Of a stretch of 41,561 nt of DNA, positions 26,402 through 34,140 are shown piece by piece (position 1 is the stretch's first letter; the number at the start of each line of letters is the position of its first letter). The DNA comes from Bacteroidota bacterium. GTDB taxonomy: Bacteria; Bacteroidota; Bacteroidia; Bacteroidales; JACABE01. The DNA is taken from the NCBI GenBank assembly GCA_013377005.1, contig JACABE010000033.1, positions 1 through 41,561 on the forward strand, given 5' to 3'. The position numbers and the translations under genes were made by a program. Below the pieces are notes generated by a model. The model saw nothing but the letters and a program-made list of their open reading frames with translations. It made no database searches and was not told where the DNA came from.

Positions 26402-27511
26402 TTATGAATTTATTGGATTATATAGAGAGTCTCTTTCTACCGGTATTCTTCCGACTGTTGTAATCAATTCTTTAATTTCTTCGGTACTCATTGATGGATT
26501 TTGTTCCTCTGAACCAGCTAAGGAATATATTTTTGTAGAATCGTTGATGGTTCCATCAAAATCATCTACTCCAAAGGATAAAGAAAGTTGTGCTAATGAT
26601 TTACCCGTCATTGGCCAATAGCTCTTGATATGTGGAAAATTATCCAAGAAAATCCTGGAAATGGCATAATTTTTCAAATCTTCAACCACTGAAACTTCTT
26701 TGATTTCAGACATTGTATTGTTCTTATGCTTAAATTTTAATGGAATAAAAGCATTAAATCCTTTGGTTTGATCTTGTAATAATCGTAAGCGATCCATGTG
26801 TTCGGCACGGTGACGATAAGTTTCAATATGACCATACAAAATAGTTGCATTACTTGGAATTCCGGCCAAATGCAAAGACTTATGTATTTCAAGCCATTGT
26901 TGTGATGACGTTTTGGAAGGACAAATCTCAGCACGCAAAGTTTCGTCAAATATTTCAGCACCTCCTCCCGGAATAGAGTCCAAACCATAATTTTTCAGCA
27001 ACTGAACACCTTCGTCAAGATTTAAATTTGCTTTCTTAATCATATAATCAATCTCAACAGCTGTAAAAGCTTTAATGTGGAGATTTGGCTTAATACTTTT
27101 AATTTGTTTAATAAGATTTCCATAGTAATGGATATCGCGATATGGATGGACACCTCCAACAATGTGGACTTCAGTAATTGATTTATCAGCTTTATTAATA
27201 GTTTCTAACATCTCATCAACAGTAGATTCCCAACCATCACCACCAATTTTTTTGGAATATGAACAAAATTTGCAATTGTGAATGCAAATATTTGTTGGTT
27301 CAATATGCAGGTTTTTATTGAAATATGTAAAATTTCCGTTTTTTTGTTCACGAATATAATTGGCAAGCATTCCTAACAAACTAAGATCTGTGTTTTCGTA
27401 TAAATCTACACATTCGTTAATATCTATTCGCTTGCCTTCAATTATTTTAGCAGCAATCGCTTTTATAGATTCCTGATAGTTATTGTTATTTATTATATCT
27501 GAAATATTCAT
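26402..27511 (-). CDS. mqnE: Aminofutalosine synthase MqnE (radical SAM)
   Basis: Radical SAM enzyme of the futalosine route to menaquinone. It joins 3-[(1-carboxyvinyl)oxy]benzoate with adenosyl to give aminofutalosine. It has 369 residues, the normal length. The iron-sulfur cluster Cys motif is CIHNCKFC with Cys76, Cys80 and Cys83, followed by GGVHP (about 118-122), SIPGGGAEIFD (about 179-189) and SNATILYGHIET (about 219-230). The GGGAEIF and YGHIE segments distinguish MqnE from the paralogue MqnC fairly well, though the two families are similar. No other mqn gene is visible here. Cotranscribed with recX; a -7 box lies just upstream. Confidence 0.9.
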   Translation of the reverse strand: MNISDIINNNNYQESIKAIAAKIIEGKRIDINECVDLYENTDLSLLGMLANYIREQKNGNFTYFNKNLHIEPTNICIHNCKFCSYSKKIGGDGWESTVDEMLETINKADKSITEVHIVGGVHPYRDIHYYGNLIKQIKSIKPNLHIKAFTAVEIDYMIKKANLNLDEGVQLLKNYGLDSIPGGGAEIFDETLRAEICPSKTSSQQWLEIHKSLHLAGIPSNATILYGHIETYRHRAEHMDRLRLLQDQTKGFNAFIPLKFKHKNNTMSEIKEVSVVEDLKNYAISRIFLDNFPHIKSYWPMTGKSLAQLSLSFGVDDFDGTINDSTKIYSLAGSEEQNPSMSTEEIKELITTVGRIPVERDSLYNPINS

Positions 27512-27557
27512 TATTTATTATGCTAAATTTAAAGTAGTTATCATACTATTTGCTCTG

Positions 27558-27565
27558 CAAATATA
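27558..27565 (-). promoter_or_regulatory. Putative -7 box upstream of mqnE
   Basis: Minus-strand TATATTTG matches TAnnTTTG, about 46 bases before the mqnE ATG. The -33 match is weak. Confidence 0.45.
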
Positions 27566-27602
27566 CATGAAAATATTAAGTTTTTGTCTTCTAATAAACA
27601 AA

Positions 27603-27652
27603 GCAACCCTGACAATGTTAAATGGCTGTGTCAGGGTTGGCTTTTTATTTTT
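27603..27652. terminator. Hairpin terminator downstream of glnA
   Basis: Inverted repeat AACCCTGACA / TGTCAGGGTT (about 27605-27614 and 27628-27637, extended by GC/GGC pairs) with a loop of about 13 bases. It lies 20 bases beyond the glnA stop. The longer T-run is on the plus-strand side, with a weaker one (TTTGTTTATT) on the minus side, so direction is uncertain. Confidence 0.65.
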
Positions 27653-27672
27653 ATTAAAATCATTGCGTTTTA

Positions 27673-29175
27673 TTATCCGCAATGAAAATAGTTATGAACT
27701 AGTTTCAATATTTTTTCTTTGCTGCAATGAATTTCTTCACGTAAGTGCTCATCATTGTATGCTTTTAATTTCTTTATTGTACCATCAATCATACTTTTGC
27801 TAAAAACACCATATTTTTCATAAACATTTCTTTGTTCTTCGAGTCTTAATGCCGATTCGTAACAAGATGCGGGCAAATGATCGAGGCGTGCAGCAATTTC
27901 TTTAAACTCGTCATGGAAAATATTTACATCGACATAAGTATTTTTTGCATATTCTAAAGCATTCTCCATTTCAAATCCATGACGTGCAGCAACTGCAAGC
28001 CCTGCTAACAATAAATAGACATCTGCAGAACCATCAGGACAACGAAACTCAACAGTTTGTTTGTGTGAAAAATCATGAGCATCATCATTTTCTAAAGGAT
28101 TGGCTATTTTAGCCATATTTTTCTTTCCTGACCAGCCTAAAGGTACTCTCACTAAAACAGATCGATTGCGGTCGCCCCAACAAATATTGGTAGGAGCTTC
28201 CTGATGAGGAACCAAACGGAAATAAGATGCCGGGTTTGTATTTCCAAATGCGGTTAATGATGGTGCTAATGCTAAATATCCGGCAATAGCTTTGCGTGCG
28301 ATATCAGAAAGTTTACCATCTTCAACCATAACATTTTTATCGCCTTTCATCAAACGCGTATGGATGTGCATACCGCTTCCAGCTTTACCAATAGTGATTT
28401 TTGGTGCAAAAGTTATAGTAACACCATATCTGTATGCCAACGTGCGTAATATCCATTTTGCGATCAGCAATTGATCAGCAGCTTCCTCTAATGGTGATGG
28501 ACTAAATTCAATTTCGTTTTGCTCATAAATTGTATCGGCAATGGTAAAATTACCCACTTCGGAATGACCATATTTAATATTACCACCCACCATTGCTATA
28601 GCATGCATAGATTCGGTACGTAACATTTCCCATTTTGTAAAAGGTGATGATTCGTGATAGCCACGTTGATCTTCGGCAAGAAATAAATCTTCTTTTTGAC
28701 TAATCACATAATATTCTAACTCACCCATTACCTGAAATTCAAATCCAGTTTTGGCTTTTAACTCCTGATGTGCTTTACGCATGATATATTCGGGAGAGCT
28801 TTCCAATGGTTCACCGTCTTTGTTGAAATAAGAACATAAAATATCAAGTGTAGGAATTTCGGTAAATGGATTTAAAAAGGCAGTACGATAACGTGGAACT
28901 ACATATAAATCGCTAGAACCAGTCTCAATATGAGAAAAAAGGCTGGAACCATCCACTCTTTCGCCACTACTTAGTACAGCATCTAAATGTTCGATGCTAT
29001 TAATAACAAAATTCAAACATTTCAACCTTCCATCTCCTCCAACGTATCGAAGATTCAACATTTCAATACCATTGTCTTCTACATATCTTATCAAGTCATT
29101 TTTAGTAAACTCAGAAGTTGGTTTCTCCAAATATTGCACCAATGGATTTGGATTAAGCTTTATATTACTGTTCAT
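27673..29175 (-). CDS. glnA: Glutamine synthetase (GSI-type)
   Basis: ATP-dependent ammonia assimilation enzyme making glutamine from glutamate, 500 residues, longer than E. coli GlnA (469). It has a beta-grasp N-terminal domain (about 15-115) and a catalytic domain with ELEYYV (about 150), NEIEFSPSP (about 218-226), the metal and ammonia site GSGMHIHTR (about 266-274) and NRSVLVR near 336-342. No NLYDLP-type adenylylation site is visible, so regulation by adenylylation is unlikely. It is a distinct Bacteroidota-type subgroup; a related gamma-glutamyl ligase is the less likely alternative. A -7 box lies 33 bases upstream of the ATG. Confidence 0.9.
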   Translation of the reverse strand: MNSNIKLNPNPLVQYLEKPTSEFTKNDLIRYVEDNGIEMLNLRYVGGDGRLKCLNFVINSIEHLDAVLSSGERVDGSSLFSHIETGSSDLYVVPRYRTAFLNPFTEIPTLDILCSYFNKDGEPLESSPEYIMRKAHQELKAKTGFEFQVMGELEYYVISQKEDLFLAEDQRGYHESSPFTKWEMLRTESMHAIAMVGGNIKYGHSEVGNFTIADTIYEQNEIEFSPSPLEEAADQLLIAKWILRTLAYRYGVTITFAPKITIGKAGSGMHIHTRLMKGDKNVMVEDGKLSDIARKAIAGYLALAPSLTAFGNTNPASYFRLVPHQEAPTNICWGDRNRSVLVRVPLGWSGKKNMAKIANPLENDDAHDFSHKQTVEFRCPDGSADVYLLLAGLAVAARHGFEMENALEYAKNTYVDVNIFHDEFKEIAARLDHLPASCYESALRLEEQRNVYEKYGVFSKSMIDGTIKKLKAYNDEHLREEIHCSKEKILKLVHNYFHCG

Positions 29176-29207
29176 TATAATTTTTTTGTCTTTTTTTTTT
29201 AGGTTGT

Positions 29208-29215
29208 CAAACCTA
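29208..29215 (-). promoter_or_regulatory. Putative -7 box upstream of glnA
   Basis: Minus-strand TAGGTTTG matches TAnnTTTG, placed 33 bases before the ATG. No strong -33 element. Confidence 0.45.
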
Positions 29216-29396
29216 CAACTTTTTTTTGAATTTACAGATGATTGTTAGGAAAATAACAGTTAGAGAAATGTTAAATAATTTTTATTTTGCATGTCATTCA
29301 TCTAACGAAAAATGATATTATCTGATTTGTAATAAGGTTATTAAAAGTAAAGCGAAAAATTTTGGATAAACTATATGGAGTTTATGAAAAAAACTC

Positions 29397-29849
29397 TTAT
29401 TCCTTATTTTTGGTATCTATAATAATAGTTACTGGTCCGTCATTTATGAGCGAAACTTTCATGTCGGCACCAAAAATGCCAGATTTTATTGGCTTTGCTA
29501 ATTCCTTTTCTAATTGAAATATAAATTTTTCGTAAATAGGGATAGCCCGTTCGGGTTTGGCAGCTTTAATATATGATGGGCGGTTTCCTTTTTTGGTAGA
29601 GGCATGCAGGGTAAACTGACTGATTAATAAAACATCGCCATCAACATCAGTTATTGAAAGATTCATTACCTCATCTTTATCATTAAAAATTCGCAGACGT
29701 GAAATTTTCCCACACAACCATTCAATATCTTCAAAAGTGTCAGATTCTTCAATCCCAAGCAGAACAAGCAATCCTTGATTAACGGAATCGTGTATTTTAC
29801 CATTAATTGCAACTGATGCCTGAGAAACTCTCTGTATAACTGCACGCAT
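29397..29849 (-). CDS. dtd: D-aminoacyl-tRNA deacylase
   Basis: Cytoplasmic proofreading enzyme that hydrolyses D-aminoacyl-tRNAs (and glycyl-tRNA-Ala), 150 residues, normal length. The N-terminal MRAVIQRVSQASV is conserved, the SQFTL catalytic motif is at 77-81 and NDGPVT (usually NxGPVT, the Gly-cisPro chiral selector) at 136-141. Monocistronic; 221 bases separate it from glnA. Confidence 0.96.
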   Translation of the reverse strand: MRAVIQRVSQASVAINGKIHDSVNQGLLVLLGIEESDTFEDIEWLCGKISRLRIFNDKDEVMNLSITDVDGDVLLISQFTLHASTKKGNRPSYIKAAKPERAIPIYEKFIFQLEKELAKPIKSGIFGADMKVSLINDGPVTIIIDTKNKE

Positions 29850-30189
29850 GTGATTTGGTGATTTATTGAATTATTTATTTTTATCAGCAATATAAGTTGG
29901 ATATAAACTCAAAAGCTTAGGTTGCTTAAAAATACTTATAAGCACTCTAAGCACTTATAAATAAAGGTTCAGTGGTTTTTATCTTTGATGTGACAAAGAT
30001 AATAATATTTTCAATTTCGCAGTTAAGTGTCAATTTGTTTTTGACAGGGTTGGAATGAGAGTTGGTGTTTATATTTTTACAGCTGGGGCGAACATTATTA
30101 TTTTAACAGCTTGTATTTTATATCCTCTTATATCTTTTATGCCAACAGAAGCAAATATGTTTTTTGCAGTTAGAATATTTTTTATAGCA

Positions 30190-30441
30190 GGTGCAAGAAC
30201 ACTCCGAGCGGATGCAAGAACACTCAGTGCAGACGGATAAACACTCAGAGCAGACACAAGAACACTAAATGCAGATGAAAAAACACTCCGAGCGAATGCA
30301 AAAATACTCAGAGCGGATGCAAGAATACTAAATGCAGACGGATAAACACTCCGAGCGGATGCAAGAACACTAAACGCAGGAGGTAACTTTCTCAGAGTGG
30401 ATGCAAGAACACTAAATGTAGGTGCAAGGATACTAATAGGG
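30190..30441. repeat. Tandem array of twelve imperfect 21-bp repeats
   Basis: Twelve units of exactly 21 bases follow the pattern gatgcaagaacactmmrnrcg, for example units at 30211, 30316 and 30358. A higher-order alternation of ...ccgagcg, ...cagagca and ...aaatgca endings is visible, and two weaker units extend left to about 30148. The 21-base length is seven codons. On the plus strand one frame reads DARTLxA-type heptads, broken by TAA in two gacggataa units. On the minus strand a frame (A-x-S-V-L-A-S) stays open through the whole array (about 30473 down to 30069) but has no ATG. It may be a minisatellite or the remains of a repeat-protein gene. Confidence 0.85.
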
Positions 30442-30483
30442 ATTGTATAAAAAAGAAACTCTGTGTTGCTTTTTTATACTTCG

Positions 30484-30525
30484 ACTGAATGAGTTTGCAA
30501 ATAACTTTCAAACTCATTCGCTCAG
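30484..30525. repeat. Inverted repeat / hairpin
   Basis: Arms GAATGAGTTTG (30487-30497) and CAAACTCATTC (30509-30519) are perfect complements. They extend by ACTGA/TCAGT after a two-base offset. It lies downstream of the 250-residue gene on the minus strand without an evident T-run, so it looks like a mobile palindromic repeat or a weak terminator. Confidence 0.55.
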
Positions 30526-30631
30526 TATGAATCTTAGTGTAATTATTATGAGATGTTACACTGAGAACAAAGAGCATACACAGAGATTTCGCAATGATTA
30601 TGATTTCAGTTTTTTGACTGTTTGCTGTTTG

Positions 30632-31384
30632 TTATTTTCTGATATTTTTAAATTGAATTTTACTGATTTGTTTGTATTGCGGGCTTGAGGCTTCAAAAAC
30701 AGATTTTACATATTTTTTTACGCTTAATGCAATGTCGACCAGTCCTAAAGTGGGTTGATACATTAGGGTATTTCTTGCTATTAATGCATTGCTATAAGCA
30801 GTAGTACGGTCAATTGCTGCTGTATTCAGGGTTTCGAGATTTGTAAATCTGGTATTAAGTGCTGCTACGTTTAAATCGGATTCGTTGGGGGTGTAAAGAG
30901 GCTCGCCGGTTAGAAGTACTATTAGTTTTGAGAAGTTATCGATTAATCTGTCGTAGCTTTGTTGTGAAACAGATATTTTTTTGCCTTCGGGTGTTGTGTC
31001 TGCGGAAGGAGGAAGTTCTGTGTCTGTTTCATTTTTGCTATTGTCGCTGCGTTTTCCCTGAATTTTATGGTTGATGGTTATTGCATCGTCTATTGTTTGT
31101 TTAGCTGCATTGGTGGATGCTAATGCATTTACAATGCGGGTGGATAGTTTTTTGAGGGGCGCACATGCTATTTCGCGTGCATTTGTTGCATTGTCGAATG
31201 CGGTTTTGTTTGTTTTGACGGTTTGCAACATGATTTTTGCGTCGTGATGCAAGGTTTGCAATTGAGGAATAAGTAGGTGATCGTTTGATGGATTGTAGGC
31301 GGTTCCATAAGCCGTGCAAAAGGAGATTAAATCTTCAAAATTTGCAACATTTTTTGCATGTCCTGTTTCGGAGGTTGATGCCAT
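30632..31384 (-). CDS. Hypothetical protein with internal duplication
   Basis: Protein of 250 residues that I recognise only as a recurring uncharacterised Bacteroidota type. It has no signal peptide and no membrane segment. It appears to consist of two related all-helical halves. The first (about 15-95) contains FEDLISFCTAYGTAYNPSNDHL and a long Ala/Thr/Asn-rich helix ending in LKKLSTRIVNALAST. The second (about 135-250) contains SYDRLIDNFSKLIVLL, EPLYTPNESDL, and LVDIALSVKKYVKSVFEASSPQYKQISKIQFK. They are joined by a charged linker with PPSADTTPEGK (about 125-135). The paired Y-N-P-S and Y-T-P-N-E-S blocks support the duplication. No function is assigned. It lies next to the 21-bp array and the T9SS genes. 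Confidence 0.75.
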   Translation of the reverse strand: MASTSETGHAKNVANFEDLISFCTAYGTAYNPSNDHLLIPQLQTLHHDAKIMLQTVKTNKTAFDNATNAREIACAPLKKLSTRIVNALASTNAAKQTIDDAITINHKIQGKRSDNSKNETDTELPPSADTTPEGKKISVSQQSYDRLIDNFSKLIVLLTGEPLYTPNESDLNVAALNTRFTNLETLNTAAIDRTTAYSNALIARNTLMYQPTLGLVDIALSVKKYVKSVFEASSPQYKQISKIQFKNIRK

Positions 31385-31472
31385 AATTATTGTTTTTGAT
31401 GATGAATAATTTAATGAATTTTTTATGTATTTATTAACGTGTTTAGTTATTGTTTATTGTATTTATTTATTC

Positions 31473-32393
31473 TTATTCTTTCACAAATTTACCGCTTATT
31501 GTTTTTCCTTTATCATTTATCAGTTGATAGTAGTACATTCCAGATTGAAAGGATTGGATGTTTAGGGTAGCATTTGATGAAGTTAATTGCTTTTTTAATA
31601 CAGATTGCCCTACTGAATTATAAACTGATAGTTGAAAATCTTTGTACATTCCCATATCGAAATTAATATAATCTTTGGCGGGGTTAGGGTAAAGCTCAAT
31701 TTTATTAAGCTCGTTTTCAAATATGCCAATATTAGTTAAATAATGGCATGAGTCATTACCATCCGGTGAATTGATGTAATAAGTAGTTGTGTCGCTAAAA
31801 CATAGCGTATAGTATTTGCATTCAAATTCTTCAGCAAAAGGAGATAATAAATCTTTTGTACTTCCAATGCCTTCAATCCAATATTCAGGACCGAATAATA
31901 ATTTATTATTTTGTATTTGATACCTTTTTCTGTATTGATTTCCGATTAAAATCGAATCAATGCCTGTAACTTGAATTGTTGCTTGCCCGGTATTAATTGG
32001 TAAATTCATCCCTATGCTAAGATTATTAAAAGTATAGAGTAAGAGTTCGGCAGTATCGTTAGGAAATGAATGAAGATCAATAGTTGATAAATATGATGAA
32101 GAAGGGAAAAAGAATATTTGTTTTACGGTATCTTCTCTTAAACCTCCAAAATAACTTTCTTGTGTTTGACTATCAAGTTCTTTATAATAAATCTTTTTAT
32201 AATTTTTGCCTTTTAATATCGTATCACCTTGTTGTATATATTGATAGTTGGTTAAATAATAAATGTCTGGTTGCCATTGATGCCAAAATAAACAATTCCA
32301 ATGAGCAGATTCCGTAGGAAAGGATGCATAATTCTGTGCATATAGATTTGTTAGAAAACAAATGCTTATGAATGCTAATAATATCTTTTTCAT
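31473..32393 (-). CDS. Secreted hypothetical protein with T9SS C-terminal sorting domain
   Basis: Predicted secreted protein of 306 residues. It has a signal peptide (about 1-19, ending NLYAQ) and a central region of no recognised family (about 20-230), with many Tyr/Gln and a few Cys. The C-terminal T9SS type A sorting domain (about 236-306) has YPNPA, a VYNSVGQ strand and the final ISGKFVK. That signal directs export across the outer membrane by the type IX machinery. The middle domain gives no hint of activity. Shares its sorting domain with the next two genes, all on the minus strand. Confidence 0.8.
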   Translation of the reverse strand: MKKILLAFISICFLTNLYAQNYASFPTESAHWNCLFWHQWQPDIYYLTNYQYIQQGDTILKGKNYKKIYYKELDSQTQESYFGGLREDTVKQIFFFPSSSYLSTIDLHSFPNDTAELLLYTFNNLSIGMNLPINTGQATIQVTGIDSILIGNQYRKRYQIQNNKLLFGPEYWIEGIGSTKDLLSPFAEEFECKYYTLCFSDTTTYYINSPDGNDSCHYLTNIGIFENELNKIELYPNPAKDYINFDMGMYKDFQLSVYNSVGQSVLKKQLTSSNATLNIQSFQSGMYYYQLINDKGKTISGKFVKE

Positions 32394-32406
32394 GTGTTGT
32401 TAATTT

Positions 32407-33810
32407 TTAATTTTTCACAAATTTACCGCTTATTACTTTTGCTTTGTCATTTATTAGTTGAAAATAATACATGCCTCGTTGAAAGCTTTCGATGTTGAGT
32501 GTAGTATTGGATGTAATTAGTTTCTTTTGCAATACTATTTGGCCGATGGCATTGAATATTGTTAATTTAAAATCTTTATATATGCCTGTAAAAGTAATAG
32601 AGTTGGTGGCAGGGTTGGGATAAACCTTTACATTCTCTTTATTTGCTTCATTAATACCTACCGACAAACCATGTATGCGAATAATAGGATTTACATGTAC
32701 TCCATTGTAATGCGTAAAATAACCCATTACATAATAATTATCGTTATTTCCTTTGACAATGCTGTTAATATAGGGTGTTCCACCATTATGACTAAATACA
32801 CTATCAATGCCTAAGCCATTAAAATAAGTAGTATCAATAAAACCATTAATATCTGTTTTTGCAATATTATTACGTACATAGCCTTGGTATTGCTTAAATG
32901 CACCGCCTATTAAATATCCTCCATCTGTAGTAGGGCATACAGCAACAACAGCATCACCAATTGCTGAATTAAAATTATTAAATGTGCTGTCTAACGATCC
33001 ATCTGCATTTAGCCTGATAAAACGCAGCACAGCTGGATTACCAATTTGACCGCAAACAATAATTTTACCATCATTTTGCACATAAACAGGAATAGGTGTA
33101 CCTGAGGTGAAAATAGAATGAAAAGTAGTATCCAAATTTCCCAAGGTATCTATCCTGCATAATCTGATAACGGGAATATTATCGTATTTTGTAAATCCTC
33201 TCACACCTCCACCATATAATAACAATTTATCAGGTGAATATTTTACAATACCAAAAGTTGTTCCATTAGTTGAATGTCTAAAATTAGTATCTACTTTTCC
33301 ATCGGGCAAAAATCGCATCAACCAACGCTTTTTATCACTTTCAATATTACAGATAGAATCTGTACCTACTAACATACTACCATCTGAAAAGATATATGGT
33401 TTGTAAAACCAACCACAAATATTACCTCTTAATGTGTTGTTTATCCATGTAGTGTCAGAAAAATGGCCATTATAAGGAAACTTTGCAAAACAACAAACGG
33501 ACCTAGTTATATACCCATTATTTAATCGTTCAAGAAAATCTACACCATCTCCCCATGGATATTGCCATGTATTATCAATACTACCATCTTCGAATAATCT
33601 TAGAATATCCGCGATAGTATTGCCATCATAAAAATATCCATAAATCATTAATTTACCATCAGGTTCGTAATTTAGACCATATATAGTACCACCTCCATAA
33701 CTATAATTGAAATTATAATTTATATTAAAGGTAGTATCCAAAGAAAAGGGTTGTGCTTGTAGATTAAAAGCAATAAAAAATGAAATAATTAATATATGTA
33801 TTCTTTTCAT
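32407..33810 (-). CDS. Secreted protein with delta-60 repeats and T9SS C-terminal domain (paralogue A)
   Basis: Secreted protein, 467 residues. It has a signal peptide (about 1-19, ending NLQAQ), and a beta-propeller-like body with delta-60 type repeats of the kind LNADGSLDSTF, DTLGNLDTTF, LPDGKVDTNF and FEDGSIDNTW at spacings of about 50-70 residues. It ends in a T9SS sorting domain (about 395-467) with YPNPATNSITF and the terminal GKFVKN. It aligns along its full length with the protein encoded at 34141-35574, and the last 129 coding bases or so (32413-32541) match that copy exactly by eye. Substrate or ligand unknown; likely cell-surface or released. A 330-base gap with a relic domain and a REP-like element lies upstream. 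Confidence 0.82.
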   Translation of the reverse strand: MKRIHILIISFFIAFNLQAQPFSLDTTFNINYNFNYSYGGGTIYGLNYEPDGKLMIYGYFYDGNTIADILRLFEDGSIDNTWQYPWGDGVDFLERLNNGYITRSVCCFAKFPYNGHFSDTTWINNTLRGNICGWFYKPYIFSDGSMLVGTDSICNIESDKKRWLMRFLPDGKVDTNFRHSTNGTTFGIVKYSPDKLLLYGGGVRGFTKYDNIPVIRLCRIDTLGNLDTTFHSIFTSGTPIPVYVQNDGKIIVCGQIGNPAVLRFIRLNADGSLDSTFNNFNSAIGDAVVAVCPTTDGGYLIGGAFKQYQGYVRNNIAKTDINGFIDTTYFNGLGIDSVFSHNGGTPYINSIVKGNNDNYYVMGYFTHYNGVHVNPIIRIHGLSVGINEANKENVKVYPNPATNSITFTGIYKDFKLTIFNAIGQIVLQKKLITSNTTLNIESFQRGMYYFQLINDKAKVISGKFVKN

Positions 33811-33833
33811 GGTTAAAATTAAATACGATAGAT

Positions 33834-33866
33834 AGTGATAGCTTCACTTAGAGTGAAGCTATCACT
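33834..33866. repeat. Perfect 15-bp hairpin upstream of paralogue A
   Basis: AGTGATAGCTTCACT (33834-33848) and its complement (33852-33866) are separated by 3 bases. There is no T-run on either side. It lies between the relic T9SS domain and the ATG of paralogue A (minus strand), so it may act as a terminator, an mRNA-stability hairpin or a repeat. Confidence 0.6.
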
Positions 33867-33882
33867 CCATCATTGATTAAAT

Positions 33883-33984
33883 TTAATTATTGATTACAAT
33901 TTTACCATTGCCAAGGCGTTCGTTGTCTGTTTTTATTTCATAAAAATAAATGCCTTTTTTAATGGTACGTGTATCCCAAATCCA
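33883..33984 (-). pseudogene. Relic T9SS C-terminal domain fragment
   Basis: Minus-strand codons for WIWDTRTIKKGIYFYEIK, then TDNERLGNGKIVINN and a stop, are clearly homologous to the last residues of the 1710-residue protein (WIWDTRTINKGIYLYE onward). There is no start and no upstream body: at 33985 the homology stops at a REP-like inverted-repeat element. It is the tail of a lost gene of the long-protein type, not of paralogues A or B. Confidence 0.8.
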
Positions 33985-33986
33985 TT

Positions 33987-34140
33987 ACCCCACCAAACCT
34001 CCCCGAAGGGGAGGCTTTTGCCTGAGTGTAAGATTGTATCATTTGTATCATTATTTAAAGAGTCTAAAAAGTCAAATTTGTTATTTCCTTTATTCCTTGT
34101 TGCTTAAGTCCTCTCCTTTGGAGAGGATTTAGGTGAGGTT
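33987..34140. mobile_element. REP-like / MITE-like inverted-repeat element
   Basis: The left end carries CCTCCCCGAAGGGGAGG (hairpin 33998-34014) preceded by ACCCCACCAAA. The right end carries TCCTCTCCTTTGGAGAGGA (hairpin 34109-34127) followed by TTTAGGTGAGGTT. Read inverted, the two ends are variants of one sequence (C-C-x-C-A-C-C-x-A-A-A then CCTC-C). The interior (34015-34108) has no ORF. The element interrupts the relic T9SS domain and abuts the 3' end of paralogue B. No transposase is present, so it would be non-autonomous. Confidence 0.6.

Larger units (their letters stand above)
29850..30631. other. 782-base gap with repeat array and inverted repeat
   Basis: From left to right: AT-rich sequence with a short duplicated CTTATAAGCACT-like motif near 29935-29960, then AT-rich sequence that grades into the 21-bp repeats, the main array (30190-30441), and an inverted repeat (30484-30525). 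The remainder up to the downstream hypothetical gene shows nothing that I recognise. Confidence 0.6.

Noticed and set aside
27483-27803. Plus-strand ORF between mqnE and glnA
   Set aside because: It overlaps mqnE start, the terminator and the glnA 3' end; composition is not protein-like.
30190-30441. The 21-bp array as a CRISPR
   Set aside because: Repeats are head-to-tail with no unique spacers, and no cas genes are visible.
30443-30688. Plus-strand ORF after the 21-bp array
   Set aside because: It overlaps the inverted repeat and the end of the minus-strand hypothetical gene; no start signal or family.
32415-32424. TAAATTTG (-7 match on the minus strand) inside the GKFVK codons of the T9SS domains
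   Set aside because: It is explained by the conserved codons GGT AAA TTT GTG; no -33 is present, so it is not a supported promoter.
33950-34132. Plus-strand ORF across the REP-like element
   Set aside because: Covers hairpins and the relic domain; appears to be chance.
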